A DNA stretch of 64,000 nucleotides from Sarcophilus harrisii (GCF_902635505.1 NC_045427.1:513592165-513656164), one strand, 5' to 3'; shown: positions 1-11,330, counted from the stretch's first letter. The notes: generated by a model from the sequence alone, not told the origin. Translations and numbers: made by a program.

Positions 1-482
1 AAAGAACTAGAACCTAAGCAGGAATCCATCAATTTGAAAATGGCTAAACAAATTATTGTTATGAATGTAATAGAATATTATTTTCTGTAAGAAGTATTTA
101 AGGAGACAGTTTCAGGGGAACAGGGGAAAATCTATGAACTTATACAAATTGATGTAACAGAGTCAGGAGAACAATTTTATTATAACAGCATTGTAAAACT
201 GAACAATTTTGAAAGACTTAAAGAATTCTAGTCAATATGATTGGCTGTAATTCTAGAGGATTAATGATTAAGAATGCTTCATACCTCCTGAGAGAGAGGC
301 AATAGATTTAAGATTCAGAATGAGATATACATTTTTAATATGGCCAATAGGCAATTTATTTTGCTTGATTATGCATATTTGTTATATGAGTTTGGAGTTT
401 CTTTTTCATGTGAGGAGATGTGAGGATAGAAAAAATAAATTCTGAGTAATTAAAAATTTTTAAAATTAATTTTAAAATAATC
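1..482 (+). mobile_element. L1 3' end (lineage C), 5' cut by window
   Basis: The first 100 bases match the end of marsupial L1 ORF2 (a degraded form of the 'aatggctgaataa..atgaatgtaatggaatattatt' box). An L1 3' UTR follows, with the motifs 'cctcctgagagagaggcaatag', 'gcagaatgagatatacattttt' (here diverged) and 'gcttgattatgcatatttgtta'. It ends in an A/T-rich tail near 482. The same 3' UTR type lies in reverse at 55190-55515. No open frame remains. Confidence 0.75.
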
Positions 483-504
483 AATATGCTGAAGAAATGC
501 TAAA

Positions 505-2060
505 TATTTTATTCTCTTTTATTTACATACTTATTTTTACAAGTATTTTTATTTCTCCCACTGTTCCTACAGTCACTTGAATAAAAGAAAAGTAAACCCT
601 CATAACTAGCAAGTGTAGTTCAACAAAAAAATGGCCAACTGAAAAATACATATCTGATTCCATATTTTAGGTCCATCATCTCTCAGGCAAAAGATGGGCA
701 TTAAGTTTCATCTTATATTCTCGAGGCTCATGGCTTATCATTGCATTGAATTGAAGGCAAAAGCTTTTGAAAGTTGTTTTTCTCTAATTTTTTTTTTTGT
801 AATTGTACAATTCTTCTAGTTCTGCTTACTTTACTCTGCTTCAGTTAGAGAGATCTTCCTAGTTTTCTCTGAAATTGTTCATTCATATTTTCCTAGGGAA
901 CAATACTATTTCATTATATACATATATGTATTTATGTATATTATATACGATATTTGTGTAGTCTTTCCTCAATAGAGGGGAAATGGTAAGTAGACAATTT
1001 ACAATCTTTGTCACCAAAAAAAAAAAAAAAAAGAAAAAAAGAAAAGAAAAGAAGAGTTGCTTTAAATATTTTTACCCATATTTGATCTTTTCTGCTATCT
1101 TTGATCTCTTTGAGATATAGGCCTAGTTTTGACCTCTAGTCAAAGGATATGTTATTGTACTATACCACTACCATTAACAACAAAAACAAGGTTTAGTTTA
1201 ATTTTGCTTTTAAGAATGGCTAAAAACAATTCACAGTTCTAACACTATTCTAATGTCCTTGCTTTTCCCATAATCCCTCCAACATTTGTCATTCTTTAGT
1301 CATTTTTACCAATAAGATGCATGTGAGATAGAACTCAGAGTTAAATGCACATTTCTCAAATTATTAGTCATTTGGAACATTTTTGCATACTGTTCTGCTT
1401 GATATTTTGATATCTTGATATTTGATATATTGCTATTTGAATTTCTTCCTTTGGAAATTTTCATATTCTTTGACTATTAATATATGAAAGAATGGCTCTT
1501 AAACTTAAAAATTTTAATCAGTAGCTTGAATATGTTGGAGAGGAGCTCTTTATCAAAGAAATTTGTTGCAAAGATTCTTTCACCCGGTTATTATTTCCTT
1601 TCAAATTTTAATCATATTAGATTTGTTTCTGCAAAAGCTTCACAATTGTACATAATCAAAATTTTCCATTTACTCTTATGGAATCTTCTCAATCATTTGT
1701 TGTGAACCCTTTCCCTACCCATAGATTTGAAAGGTAACTTTTTTTCTTGCTTTTGAAATTTGTTTAAAATGCTACCTTGTAGTCATTTGTACAGTTGGAA
1801 TTTATTTTGTTATATAGTGTGAAATTTTATTCATAGATATTCATCTAAGCCTAATTTCTGCCAAACTATTTCTCAGTTTGCTCAGCAGTTTTTGTCAAGT
1901 AATGAATCTATATTCAAATAACTGTGGTCTTTGGGTTTATCAAACTTGAAGCTATTGTTTTGATTTGCTTTTGGAGATTGTGTCCCTATTCCACTGATGT
2001 GCCTTTCAATGTTTTTACCAGTACCAATTCATTTAAATGATTCAAAATGCTTTCCATATG
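505..2060 (-). mobile_element. Antisense L1, 3' UTR and C-terminal half of ORF2
   Basis: Read on the minus strand this is L1. 505-790 is the 3' UTR. About 820-900 is the end of ORF2 (reverse complement of the 'ctgatgctgagtgaaatgagcagaa' box). 1270-1360 holds the 'ctccaacatttgtcatt' block and 1890-2060 the 'tttttgtcaa..agtgaatc..ctttgggtttatcaaac' block, both familiar from reversed mammalian L1. A poly(A) expansion sits at 1014-1031. It is heavily diverged, with no usable frame. Confidence 0.75.
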
Positions 2061-2289
2061 CTAAATAATGTGATCCTCGCAAGATCTACTATTTCAGTTC
2101 CGTAACATTGTGGAGAGATTGCTTGATCTTGAGAAATTGCCCTCAGTCAGCCTCACCTTTCTAAAACCAGGGTCATATCTGTGCCATCTATGATAAGGCA
2201 CTGGAATAGATACCTGCTGAGCATAAGACACAATAAGGCCTGATCTATCAATACGATCATTGCATAAAACAAACAAAAAGTGCTATCTG

Positions 2290-2685
2290 TGATCTGAGAT
2301 GAGAAAAGGTTAGTACCATCTGACAGATGAAAGGAGGGAAATTAAGAAAGGCTTCCAGAGAGAATATGGCATTTCAGTTGTACTTTCAAAGTCTGTGTTC
2401 AACTCTGAAAGGTGATGTGTCAAAGGTAGGGCATTTCAATAACAAGGAAAATTTTTATAAATTTCATGGAGTCAAGAAAATAAAAAACAAGTCATTGTTA
2501 AGGAGGTACAAAGAGTAATCTATTTAGGCTAGTTTATAGATTTAGCAGGGAAAAAAGAGAATGAAACAAGACTGGAAAGAACTGGATTGACACCAGACTC
2601 TACAAAGGGCCTAGAATACCAGCTAAAGGAATTTAAACTTTACTTGTTGGACAATCAGGAGCCATAAATGATTAGCCAAATCTAT
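2290..2685 (-). mobile_element. Antisense LINE-2 fragment
   Basis: The segment 'aaaggcttcc..gagaatatggcatttcagttgtactttcaaag' matches the reverse complement of the LINE-2 3' region (the codons and UTR before the growth-stop tail). The later 'agaatgaaacaagactggaaagaactgg' and 'ggagccataaatgatt' fit the same order. It is very diverged. 2061-2289 carries nothing I recognise. Confidence 0.5.
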
Positions 2686-2779
2686 ATAGAAGAAAAATAA
2701 ATTTTTCTACTGATATGAATGATGTATGGGGGAGAGAATGGAAAAGACAAGAAGATCGCATGGTATCACACTTTTTAAA

Positions 2780-3060
2780 AAATTTTTAATTTAATTTTAA
2801 TAATAGTTTTTTATTTTCAAAATGCATGCAAAGATAGTTTTCAACATTCATCCTTGCAAAACCTTGTGTTCCAAAATTTTCTCCCTCCTTCACCCAACCC
2901 CCTTCCCTAGACAGCAAATAATGTGATATAGGTTAAACATATACAATTCTTCTAAATGTATTTCCACATTTATCATGCTGCACAAAAAAAAGATCAGATC
3001 AAAAAAATGAGAAAAAAAGCAAATAAACAATAACAACAACAAAAAAAGGTGAAAATACCA
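2780..3060 (-). mobile_element. Antisense L1 3' UTR
   Basis: The reverse complement of a marsupial L1 3' terminus: tail ('ttttattttcaaaatgcatgc'), then 'caacattcatccttgcaaaaccttgtgttcc', the C-rich 'ccctccttcacccaaccc' box, 'ctgcacaa.aaaaagatcagatc' and the A-rich counterpart of the T-rich UTR stretch. Its true 5' end is lost near 3060. Confidence 0.8.
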
Positions 3061-3151
3061 AACTTTCTATATCACTGACAGATACAAAGCAAATTATTCT
3101 GGTGATTTTTATACAGATGCTTGTTTGAAATGATTACATCTGAAGAACTAG

Positions 3152-3157
<6 letters not shown>

Positions 3158-3197
<40 letters not shown>
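3158..3197. repeat. (TA)n microsatellite
   Basis: About 20 uninterrupted TA units. No gene is nearby. Confidence 0.97.
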
Positions 3198-3200
<3 letters not shown>

Positions 3201-3289
3201 ACTAAAACATTCTACTTGGGAAGAATGAAAAATCAAAAATCGAAATTTGTATAATTATAATCACCAAATTTAGTTCCAGAGAAGAATTG

Positions 3290-3505
3290 AAAAAATGTAT
3301 TTCCCTTTTTTTTTTTCCCCCAAGGAAAGGATGCAACTTGTCTGGATATGCTGTCAGGTTTTATTAATGTGTTGGTTAGTTTGGCTAAATTTCTTTTATT
3401 TTTCTTTCCTTTTTTATCTTCTGTTACAAAGGATGGATCACTGGGTAAGGAACAAGAGATATACTCAGAAAATATAGTGATTTAAATACAAAACATGAAT
3501 AATTT
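3290..3505 (+). repeat. Unnamed dispersed repeat X, copy 1
   Basis: Shares order and wording with 5555-5765: a '..tatgctgtcagg..ttaatgtgttggttagttt' core, a T-rich stretch, 'gttacaaaggatgg.tcactggg', then 'agagatatactcagaaa' and an A-rich end. The A-rich 3' end suggests a retroposed element, perhaps the 3' UTR of another LINE lineage. I cannot name the family. Confidence 0.5.
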
Positions 3506-4080
3506 TTTAAAAGAAAATTGTCTAGTTTTTGATCCAGTTGAAGGCTAGAACAAATTATATCAACATGTGCTTCTGCTATATTAAAAAGAAGATAAAAACT
3601 TGTTAATTGAACTGTACAATAGGATTGGTGCTAAAAGGGAATATGGACCTAGGCAAATTTAAATAGTAATGAGATTTTTGGGTTATCACTAGTAGATAGC
3701 AAGAATAAAGCTCAAGGATCTGATCTGTCTCTTGAAGAGCTTCATGAAGCAATGTTCTACATAGTTTTTGTTTTGTTTAAATTATAGTATAGCTATGGAC
3801 TTGCTCATCCAACCCATATGTGCAGTAATAAGCTGGGTATCATTCAGTTGACTACATCTTCCCCTTTAGGGTCCTAGAGATATCTCTAAGGGAAATGGGA
3901 TACTTATAATATCATTAGCCCAAGCCACCATTCTGGCATGTCTCTTGATGTCAGTTACCAAATATCATTTACCAGTGCCAGTTATTGTCTCTTCACAATA
4001 TCATTTAACCTATCAATATCATCAATAAGGAAAAAAATCAATGAGGTTTTACAAAGAGTTGTTTTCTGGATTCTGGTGAA
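3506..4080. other. No recognisable feature
   Basis: AT-rich sequence without a repeat signature or a reading frame of note that I can support. Confidence 0.5.
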
Positions 4081-4211
4081 AACAAAAATAGAGACGGAGA
4101 CAGAGACAAAAATAGAGAAAGAAGCAGAGAAACAGAAAAAAGAGACAGAGAGAGACAAAAAGAGAGACAGTGACAAAGAGATAGAGAGAGAGAGGGGCGG
4201 GGGGGGGGGGG
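4080..4211. repeat. GAGACA-rich purine tract ending in poly(G)
   Basis: A run of GAGA/GACA/AAAA units on the plus strand passes directly into a G run interrupted once (4194-4211). Both strands give short open frames rich in Glu/Lys or Ser/Phe/Leu; these reflect composition, not genes. Confidence 0.95.
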
Positions 4212-4429
4212 AAGAGAATTAAAAGATGTTTATCATTTATAAAGCACCTACTGTTATGTACAAGACACTGTGTACCTTAGATTGTAAATGGACAGAAATA
4301 GTCACAGAATGCCCACAAATGCTCTGAAATGGAGTATGGCCCCTTCATTCCACGTCAGCATAACATTTTTTTTCCTTGCTGCTCAACAAACTCTCCATGT
4401 GGATTAGCAGCAGGAAGAACTCTTCCTTT

Positions 4430-4535
4430 AGAACAGGATTACCTTTTTACTTTCCTTTTTATCCTCAGATTTAACACAATACCTAGTACATAATGGGCAT
4501 TTAATAAATATTTATGAACTGATTAGGTCTTATTT
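4430..4535 (+). mobile_element. LINE-2 3' tail
   Basis: 'ttatcctcagatttaacac', 'acctagtacataatgggcatttaataaatatttatgaa' is the conserved 3' end of LINE-2 (consensus sense: cccagcgcctagcac..cctggcacatagtaggcgcttaataaat). A short piece of the reverse of the same tail lies just upstream, about 4228-4290. Confidence 0.8.
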
Positions 4536-4702
4536 GCTCTCAAAATAATAGACAGGATTTGTTAGTGTTATGTGTGCATAAGAGTCCCTTTTGTTGTTCA
4601 CTTTTAAACATGAAATCATGTTTTCAGGAAAATATCCTAATTTCTAGAGGAAGCTCTAGAATAAATAGTTCATGACTTTGATTGAGAGATAAGTACTTTG
4701 AA

Positions 4703-5545
4703 TAAATGTTGGAGAGGATGTGGGAAAACTGGAACATGAATGCATTGTTGGTAGAGTTGTGAAATGCTCCAGCCATTTTGGAGAGCAATCTGGAACAATG
4801 CCCAAAGGGCTTTCAAACTGTCCATTCCCTTTGAAACAGCAGTGTTTCTACTGGGTCTGTAAAGCAAAGAAATCATAAAAGAGAGAAAAGGACCCATGTG
4901 TACAAAAATGTTTGTGGCAGCCCTTTTTATAGTGACAAGGAACTGGAAACTGAGTGGATGCCCATGAATTGGAGAATGGCTGAATAAGTTATGGATATGA
5001 ATGCTATGGAATATTATTGTTCTATAAGAAATGGTGAACAGGCTGATTTCAGAAAAGCCTGAAAAGACTTACATGAACTGATGCTAAGTGAAATGAGCAG
5101 AATAAAGAGAACATTATACATGGCAACAACAAGATTACATGATATTCAATTGTGAAAGACTTGGCTCTTTTCAACAATGAGGTGATTCAAGGCAGTTTCC
5201 ATAGACTTGTGATGGAAAGACTCATCTCTCTAGAGAGAGAACTATAGAAACTGAATGTGGCTCAAAGCATAATATTTTAACCTTTTTTCTTGTTGTTTGT
5301 TTGCTTGCTTGGCTTTTTTTTTCTTTCTTGTGTTTTTTTGTCTTTTAATCTGATTTTTCTTGAATAGCATGGTGACTATGGAAATATGTTTATTTGAATT
5401 GCACATGTTTAACCTACATTGAATTATTTGCTGTCTATGGGAGAAGAGAGGAGGAAGGGAGGAAGAAAAATTTGGAACACAAGGTTTTGCAAACTATCTT
5501 TGCATGTATTTGGAAAAATAAAATATTATTTGATAAAAAGAGTTG
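4703..5545 (+). mobile_element. L1 3' end with TSD (ORF2 C-terminus and 3' UTR)
   Basis: Starts in the ORF2 C-terminal region ('tgttggagaggatgtgggaaaactggaac'), passes the box around 'ctactgggtctgt', then 'ggagaatggctgaataagtt' and the ORF2 end. A 3' UTR follows with a T-rich stretch (5283-5345), a purine box, 'aaatttggaacacaaggttttgcaaa' and the tail 'ggaaaaataaaatatta'. The flanks carry an 11-bp TSD with one mismatch: agtactttgaa (4692-4702) and agtactctgaa (5546-5556). It is 5' truncated, as most L1 copies are. Confidence 0.9.
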
Positions 5546-5554
5546 AGTACTCTG

Positions 5555-5765
5555 AAAATATAACTCCTTCCCTTCTTTACAGAGGTAGGGGACCATAGGC
5601 ATAGGGCACTACACATATTGTCATTTTGTTGGTGTGTTGGTTAATTTTGTTGAGCTACTTTAAAAACTTTTATTCTTAATCTTCCATTATAAAATTTGAC
5701 ACTTTGGGCAGGGACATAACAGGGAATGAAGATTATTTTAAAATAAAATTGATTAATAAAAATAG
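5555..5765 (+). repeat. Unnamed dispersed repeat X, copy 2
   Basis: Counterpart of 3290-3505, with 'gaggtaggggaccataggc', 'catattgtcatttt', 'ggtgtgttggttaattttgttgagct', a T-rich block and an A/T-rich 3' end. It lies just outside the L1 at 4703-5545, so the L1 landed next to it or in its upstream edge. Confidence 0.5.
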
Positions 5766-7030
5766 AAAATTTTAAAATTGTTGTATTCCCACCTTCATTC
5801 TTCCTCAGTTTCTCCTTTTAACATATAAATTCCCTGGAAAAGGTAACATATAAGTGAAAATATCAGACATTTTATGCCCTCACAAGAAGTTTTCCTCATT
5901 CATTGACAAATGAAAGTGTTGGCATTCCTGAAAGAGTAAGAAGGGATAAAAAAGAGAGACAATCATTGTCTCTAACAATTTGCTGGATATCAGTCTTGGT
6001 CCTATAGGTAGGACAGGAAGCTACTTATGTTATATGATTTGTAATCTTTTCCCCATAAAACTATCTTACAAGGAATCAACTCTCCACTCTTTGAGTCAAT
6101 TTGTTTCAGCCTTCTTTCTAAGGAGATGGTGTTTTAGTGGGGCGTACACATCATCATGGTTGAATTTGTCTAACTAACTCACCACCTCCTCTATTGCTTG
6201 GTGAAAGAGTATCAAGTTCTAATGGATGGGACATGAGAGAGGTAATTATCAGGGGAGGAGTTTGGAGAGATGGTATGAAAGCTAGTTGGTTAGGGAAGCT
6301 GAGCAAAGTGACCAACAGGTGGATTGACTTTTGGTGCTCTCAGCTTCCCTTATCTCTCCACTAGACTTCCAGGGTAATGACCAGAATTCCAAAAACTTCA
6401 CCTTCCTTTTTATCTGAGACCCGGATACTGCCTTGACTTGTCCTTTGGCAGAGAAGGAAAGAAAAAAGAAGAATGGGGGAGAAAGGGAAGAGAAGAAAGT
6501 GGGAGGAGTTCTCACGACTAGTTTGTTACCTTATAGGAATGAGGAAATAGAATGGCATATCACCAGAGTAAGGCACCAGGGTGGTGACAATGACTGGCAA
6601 TCCCCTGCATTAATTGACTGAGTCAACAAGAATCTGGTGGGGCTGCTACTGATTCTTGCTGGCTTCTGGACATCACCCTGCAGTTAAACAGCTTTTTCTG
6701 CTTCCAAGGTCAAAGATGGCGTTTAGCAGCAGGAGCAGCAACAAAACTAAGGAAGAAACTTGCCCTTCCTGGGCATGACAGCGAGAAGAAGAGTGGAAAC
6801 TGTCACCAGAGCAGGGACAAGCATCATCTAAACTTGGCCCTTGTCAAGATATTTAAGTGGACGGCTGAGTGGTCATTTGAGGAAACCCTGTGTCTGAGAC
6901 GGTGGGGGTGGAGGTGCAACAGGACCTGGTTTAATTTCCACTTTCTTTCTATATCTAACCGCAGAGAATCCCCAAGCTGAGCAACTCTCCAAATCAGCCC
7001 CAGCTGACCTTGAACTCTGGAGTATTCATA
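5766..7030. other. Largely repeat-free sequence, nothing assigned
   Basis: Comparatively GC-balanced and low in repeats. Short open frames on both strands around 6282-6621 and 6824-7111 share no domain I know. 6463-6510 is a purine-rich patch. I see no convincing exon with paired splice sites. Confidence 0.5.
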
Positions 7031-7039
7031 GCCAACTCT

Positions 7040-7262
7040 TACGTAACAACAACGACTCACATTTCTAAGATGCCTTAATAGCTCATTCCTCACCATTCCC
7101 CCCACCCCCAATAAGACTTTAAACCTTACAAAGTACTTTTCTCATGTCAACCCAGTGAAGTCATCTGTGGTAGTAGTAGTAATATTATTTCCATAAGTGA
7201 GGAAATTTAACTTCTCAGGAAAATGAAGGCAATTGTCCACGGCCACAGAGCTAGCAAGTGTT
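7040..7262 (-). mobile_element. MIR/CORE-type SINE, antisense
   Basis: Contains the reversed 3' half typical of MIR relatives: 'ttacaaagtacttttctcatgtca', 'attatttccataagtgaggaaattta', then 'gaaggcaattgtccacggccacagagctagcaagtg' (reverse of cacttactagctgtgtgacc). Strongly diverged. Confidence 0.65.
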
Positions 7263-7504
7263 GAAAATATATTAATACCAACAATGTACTCTGAGATTCA
7301 GCCTCATTTGCTAGAAACAATTTCATTGAATTTAACATTAACATAAATCCAAGTCATTTCTAGCTCGGAGGGGTGTCTAAACCGGTATTGTCCCCCCAAA
7401 ATATCTTTGTCTCAAAATAATTTGAGGTAGCAATCACTGGGATATTGAACAAGGAAGAGGATCATAATGTGTTACATAACTGTACAATTTGGGAATTACA
7501 TGTC

Positions 7505-7653
7505 CAGACAAAAAGAGACAGACACAGAGACAGTGAGACACACTCAGAGATAGAGACAAAGAGTTAGAGATAGAAATAAAGATAGAGGCAAACACAGAGA
7601 GGAAGAGATAGAAAGAGAGACAGACAGACAGACAGATAGAGACAGAGAGAGTT
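7505..7653. repeat. GACA/GAGA purine tract
   Basis: About 150 bp of irregular GACAGA, GAGATA and AAAGA units, ending in four GACA units and GAGA. It resembles the tracts at 4080, 30630 and 39000. Confidence 0.95.
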
Positions 7654-7794
7654 AAAAGACATTAATCATACTGCAGCTATGGTCATTCTTTTCTAATGAG
7701 TAAAGAATGGACAGGACAGGCTCCTCTCCTGCTTTTGGACCAATCCTTCATATCTGGAGTCCTCACAGACAGTACAAGAGTCTTCTTTCATGCT

Positions 7795-7960
7795 AAGAAT
7801 AATCCATCATTTAATCAGTATTTATTGAGCACCTATTATATATAGAAGATCATGATGGTAGCACCGCTCTGCGGAGTATGCAAAAATGTGTAAGAACTCC
7901 CTCTTTCTTTAAGGTAACCAAACAAGTAAAAGAATATATATTAGAGAGTTACCTAAGTAA
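7795..7960 (-). mobile_element. LINE-2 3' end, antisense
   Basis: Begins 'catcatttaatcagtatttattgagcacctattatat', the reverse of the LINE-2 terminal hook, and continues through a weakly preserved 3' UTR (aactccctctttctttaagg, caaacaagtaaaa). Confidence 0.7.
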
Positions 7961-8784
7961 TTTAGTACTGGAGAATATGAGAAAATTGTACTAATTGGTT
8001 CCACTACCAGTTCATGCTGCATAATTTAAACTGGGACCTAGCTTCAGGAAAATAATCCTTTTATATCTTTCTGACTCAGTGTTTTTTGTTTTTTTTCCCC
8101 AAATCTTTTCATCATTCCTAATATCTCCCTTGACTCTCTTTCCCCAAACCTTCTGAGCTAAGAATCTTGCTTCAAATTTCACCAAAAAAGGTGAAGGCAT
8201 TCACTGAAAGCCCCCTCTTCTCCTTAAACACTGCCAACCCACTAGGAATCTAGAGAAACTTGTAGCCAACTTTAAATCTGTCTTTTAAAACTACTCTTTT
8301 CCCTTATCTTTTGGGTTTTCTCAATCTAACTCTTTTCTGAGTTATAGATAAAAAATTATTTTTAATTCTTATCACATTCCTGGTCTTGATAAATTATTCC
8401 CAGGAGTTTTGCTTGTCAAATCTACAAAGAATTTTATAAAAGCTATGCTGCAGGGATACCTGTCCTCCAGTTCTTGAGTTCTGTGAAAATCACAGGGGTC
8501 ACACTTGGTGCAGACCAAAGAAAGCCGGCAACTTTCTACCAGAAATAGAAATCGTTCCCTATTCTCTGCCTTTGAAGCTCATTCTACATGCTCAGAAGTT
8601 AACATGAAAACCTACACTTCTAATATCATGGACAAGAATATACCCCAAGGATTCCTAAGAAGGATTAGGTTATAATTGATAGATGGGAACAGCTGTGTGC
8701 CCTCGTAACCTTGGACACGTAGTTGTTTTTTTTTTTTTTTTTGCCAACATTCAGACTCCAAGAGAGAAATCATTAGCATTACCT
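7961..8784. other. No recognisable feature
   Basis: Pyrimidine-rich at 8080-8320 and otherwise unremarkable. A poly(T) of about 17 nt lies near 8727-8743. No supported exon or repeat. Confidence 0.45.
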
Positions 8785-8885
8785 GACCAGGGCTTCATGG
8801 ACCCCTTTGAAAAGAGCTAAGTCTATAGACTCCTTCTCAGAATAAGGTTTTGCTACCTACATTCATAATGGATGGGCATGTTAAT
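8785..8885 (+). mobile_element. Repeat Z fragment (probable old hAT-like element)
   Basis: 'ccagggcttcatggacccctttg', 'ctatagactccttctcagaataa' matches the first third of an old interspersed mammalian repeat. A second part of that repeat is at 48060-48215, which shares the 'acccc.ttttcagaata' box. Family name not recalled; the DNA-transposon assignment rests on the 'cagggct..tggacccc' start. Confidence 0.4.
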
Positions 8886-8939
8886 TTCTGGATAGTGAAA
8901 ATACGATGCCATTTTTTCCCCATATAAGTTCATGAATCT

Positions 8940-9090
8940 CCGAAAGTTTATCCACTTACCCCAATGTCATTTCACAGATAAAGAAACTGAAGGTCTAAAA
9001 AAGGTAAATAATTTGTCCAAAGTCAACTAGCTAGTAAACAGAAGAGCCAGGTTTCAAACCCATGTAGAGCTATTTCCTCTACACTGTATA
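8940..9090 (-). mobile_element. MIR, antisense
   Basis: 'tttcacagataaagaaactgaaggtc' followed by 'gtaaataatttgtccaaagtcaactagctagtaa' and 'gccaggtttcaaaccca' is the reverse complement of a MIR (tRNA-derived B-box region, core, 3' half). Confidence 0.75.
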
Positions 9091-9193
9091 ATAAGCTTAA
9101 ACTTTAGCAAAGAATTTGGCAGAAATCTTTCATGCTAATCCTGGTGGTGCCATGTGGGCTGAGGTATCCCTTTCATCCTTTTTCCTTATAGTG

Positions 9194-10010
9194 CAGGGGT
9201 TGGCATCCCTTCAGAAGTGCCATTTGAAGTCTTCAAGCCTTAATGAGCTGAGGGGGAGCAGAGTGGCAGATCTCCAAATGTCACCCATTCCCACCTCGCC
9301 CCCACTCTCCAAGAGGCAGCTGGGGAGTAAGGGGGACAGCCTGAGCCTTTTAGCAGAGAAGGGTTTGCTAAGGGATTGCCATCCCCCAAACCCCAGGCCC
9401 TTGCAGCTGAGCATATAAGTGGTCTGGAGGAGAGTGGAAGTAGTGGAAGCACAGTATGTTCTCCCACCCTAGTATGTGCTGACTTCTCTTAATTGTGGGC
9501 AACTACTACAAGCTTTTTTCCCACCTCCTCCCCGGCCTCTTGGTTGCCCTGGGAACTTAGGATTGCCCCAATAGAGCATCCTGTTTACTCTCTTAGATCA
9601 GAGCTTGGTCCACACCCTCCTTTCCTCCAGAGAATTCTCTGCCTTAAATACTATTAATTACCTTTAGATTTTAGCAAGGAATAGTTGATTTCTTTTGGGA
9701 ATGACTTGGGATTGAGGCACTGACAAACATAAACTTCAAGTTGATATTTTTGTCAAAAGCCATTCCTGGTCATGTATGGTCAGAGTATGTTACAGTAGAG
9801 AGAGAATTGTCTGAGTAGCTCTGGAGTGAGAAGACAGGAGTGCAAGTCTTACCTGTAACATTTACTACCTGTATGACTTTAGGCAAGTCAGTTAACCTCC
9901 CTGAGCCTCAGTTGCCTTATCTGTAAAATAAAGGGATTGGTCCAGAGGGCTCCAAGATCCCCCTCAGCCCTAGACCTACCATCTTACATGTCCCAGGTTG
10001 CCAGCCCCTG
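9194..10010. mobile_element. Possible hAT-type DNA element with MIR inside
   Basis: Ends are caggggttggcatccc (9194) and, read from the right, caggggctggcaacct (10010 inward), about 14 of 16 matching, as expected for hAT terminal inverted repeats. The flanking 8-mers do not match (ttatagtg, cttcagag), so the ends may have decayed or the pairing may be chance. The first 220 bp are the GC-richest in the window. A MIR lies at 9790-9990 near the right end. Confidence 0.4.
9790..9990 (+). mobile_element. MIR-type SINE
   Basis: Well-kept order: 'gagtagctctggagtgagaa', 'atgactttaggcaagtcagttaacctccctgagcctcag', 'cttatctgtaaaata', then 'ggtccagagggctccaagatcccc' and 'agccctagacctaccatct'. This is one of the best-preserved MIR-like copies here. 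Confidence 0.88.
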
Positions 10011-10015
10011 CTTCA

Positions 10016-11095
10016 GAGAGTATTACACAAAGGTAAAATGGACAGAATATCAGAAAGGGAGCAATAACTCAAAGATGCATTCTAAAAAAGCAACAAAGGA
10101 GGTAGGGAAATGTTAGTGCCTAATCATAGCTGGGGGGGAAGTGCTCCACTGAAACATCCCTTGGAGTGAAATTCTACATTCAGAATTTTGGTTTCTAATC
10201 CAAATTTTTTGCAAACCACACTGGTTATTTGCCTTTATCTTGCTTTCTTGAGTTACACTCAACTACTCACATGTTCTTCTCTTCTCAATTTCACCTTCTT
10301 TTCCTTTCTTTTTGACATACTGTCAGTATGGCCAGACAGCCTTTCAGATCAGAAACTCTTTTGATTGCTTCCTTTCCTTACCCTTCTCCCCAATCCAGGA
10401 TTAGTTCTCTATATTGCTCTCCATGAAGGCTTTCTTTAGGACCTGAGTTGGAGTACAGAGAGAATTGCACTGACAACAGTGCAGATTTTCCTTTTCCACC
10501 CCTGTGGCTGGCTGTGAATATGACCTTGGGGAATTTGACAATGACCTCATTAAAGGCTTTTGCCTTTCCTCTTTCCTGTTTCCCGACTCTGATCTCTTCT
10601 GCTTATTTTTTCTATTTTGTTGTTCTTAAGGCATTTTTTTAAATGTTCAAAAAAGAAATGTTATTTCTGCTTGTTTTTCTTTTGAGTAAATGTTCAGTCA
10701 AGTGAACTTTATGTTTATTTCTTTTCCACTTTTGGAATAGAAGTTTGGTCTTTTCCCCCTTTTTCTAAAAATTCTTATGATTTATTTCCCAAGCAACAGT
10801 CTGTAGTTTCTTCAACTTGGAAGAAACAAACCCAAAGTCTGTGTCTATGTGAAATGGAAGACAGAACAAAAGGACAAACTATACATTTGTAGAGGATGCA
10901 TTATGGAAAATATCACTGAAATCCATGAATGCAGTATTGTCTCAACAATACAAATTTATGCATGTTTTTCCAAAACAAAATTATATAGCTCTTTCTAACT
11001 CTCCCTTTCTAACTTTAATCTTTTCAATATTCTTTCAATACACTTTTGACTCCATTAATAAATAAGTTTGCATTATGTACCATTTCTCCCTCTTT
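10016..11095. other. No recognisable feature
   Basis: Single-copy-looking, pyrimidine-rich sequence. A 64-codon frame at 10448-10642 (plus) has no similarity I know and no clear coding signature. No repeat identified. Confidence 0.45.
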
Positions 11096-11099
11096 CACT

Positions 11100-11330
11100 T
11101 TGTAACTTCTGATGAGAGAGGCTATGTGGCCTAATAGAGTAGATATCCATGGAGTTAAACTAACATGAGCTCCTATTCTGCCTCCTATACCCATTAGATA
11201 TGTGAACAAGTCACTTAACTTCCAGGCAACCTTCTAGGATTGTGAATTAGGTGAGTTGCTGATCTACATTAACAGAAGGAGTTCAGAAATTTCCCTCATA
11301 CATGAAATCATAGATCTGAACACCACTCTC
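11100..11330 (+). mobile_element. MIR-type SINE, diverged
   Basis: 'gagaggctatgtggcctaatagag', 'atatgtgaacaagtcacttaacttcc' and 'tgaaatcatagatctga' keep the order of a tRNA-like head, conserved core and LINE-2-like 3' end. Confidence 0.6.

Noticed and set aside
7505-7653. Spaced-repeat array resembling CRISPR
   Set aside because: Irregular purine microsatellite with no repeat-spacer order; the DNA is mammalian.
9240-9560. CpG-island promoter
   Set aside because: GC-rich relative to its surroundings, but CpG is sparse and no first exon is visible.
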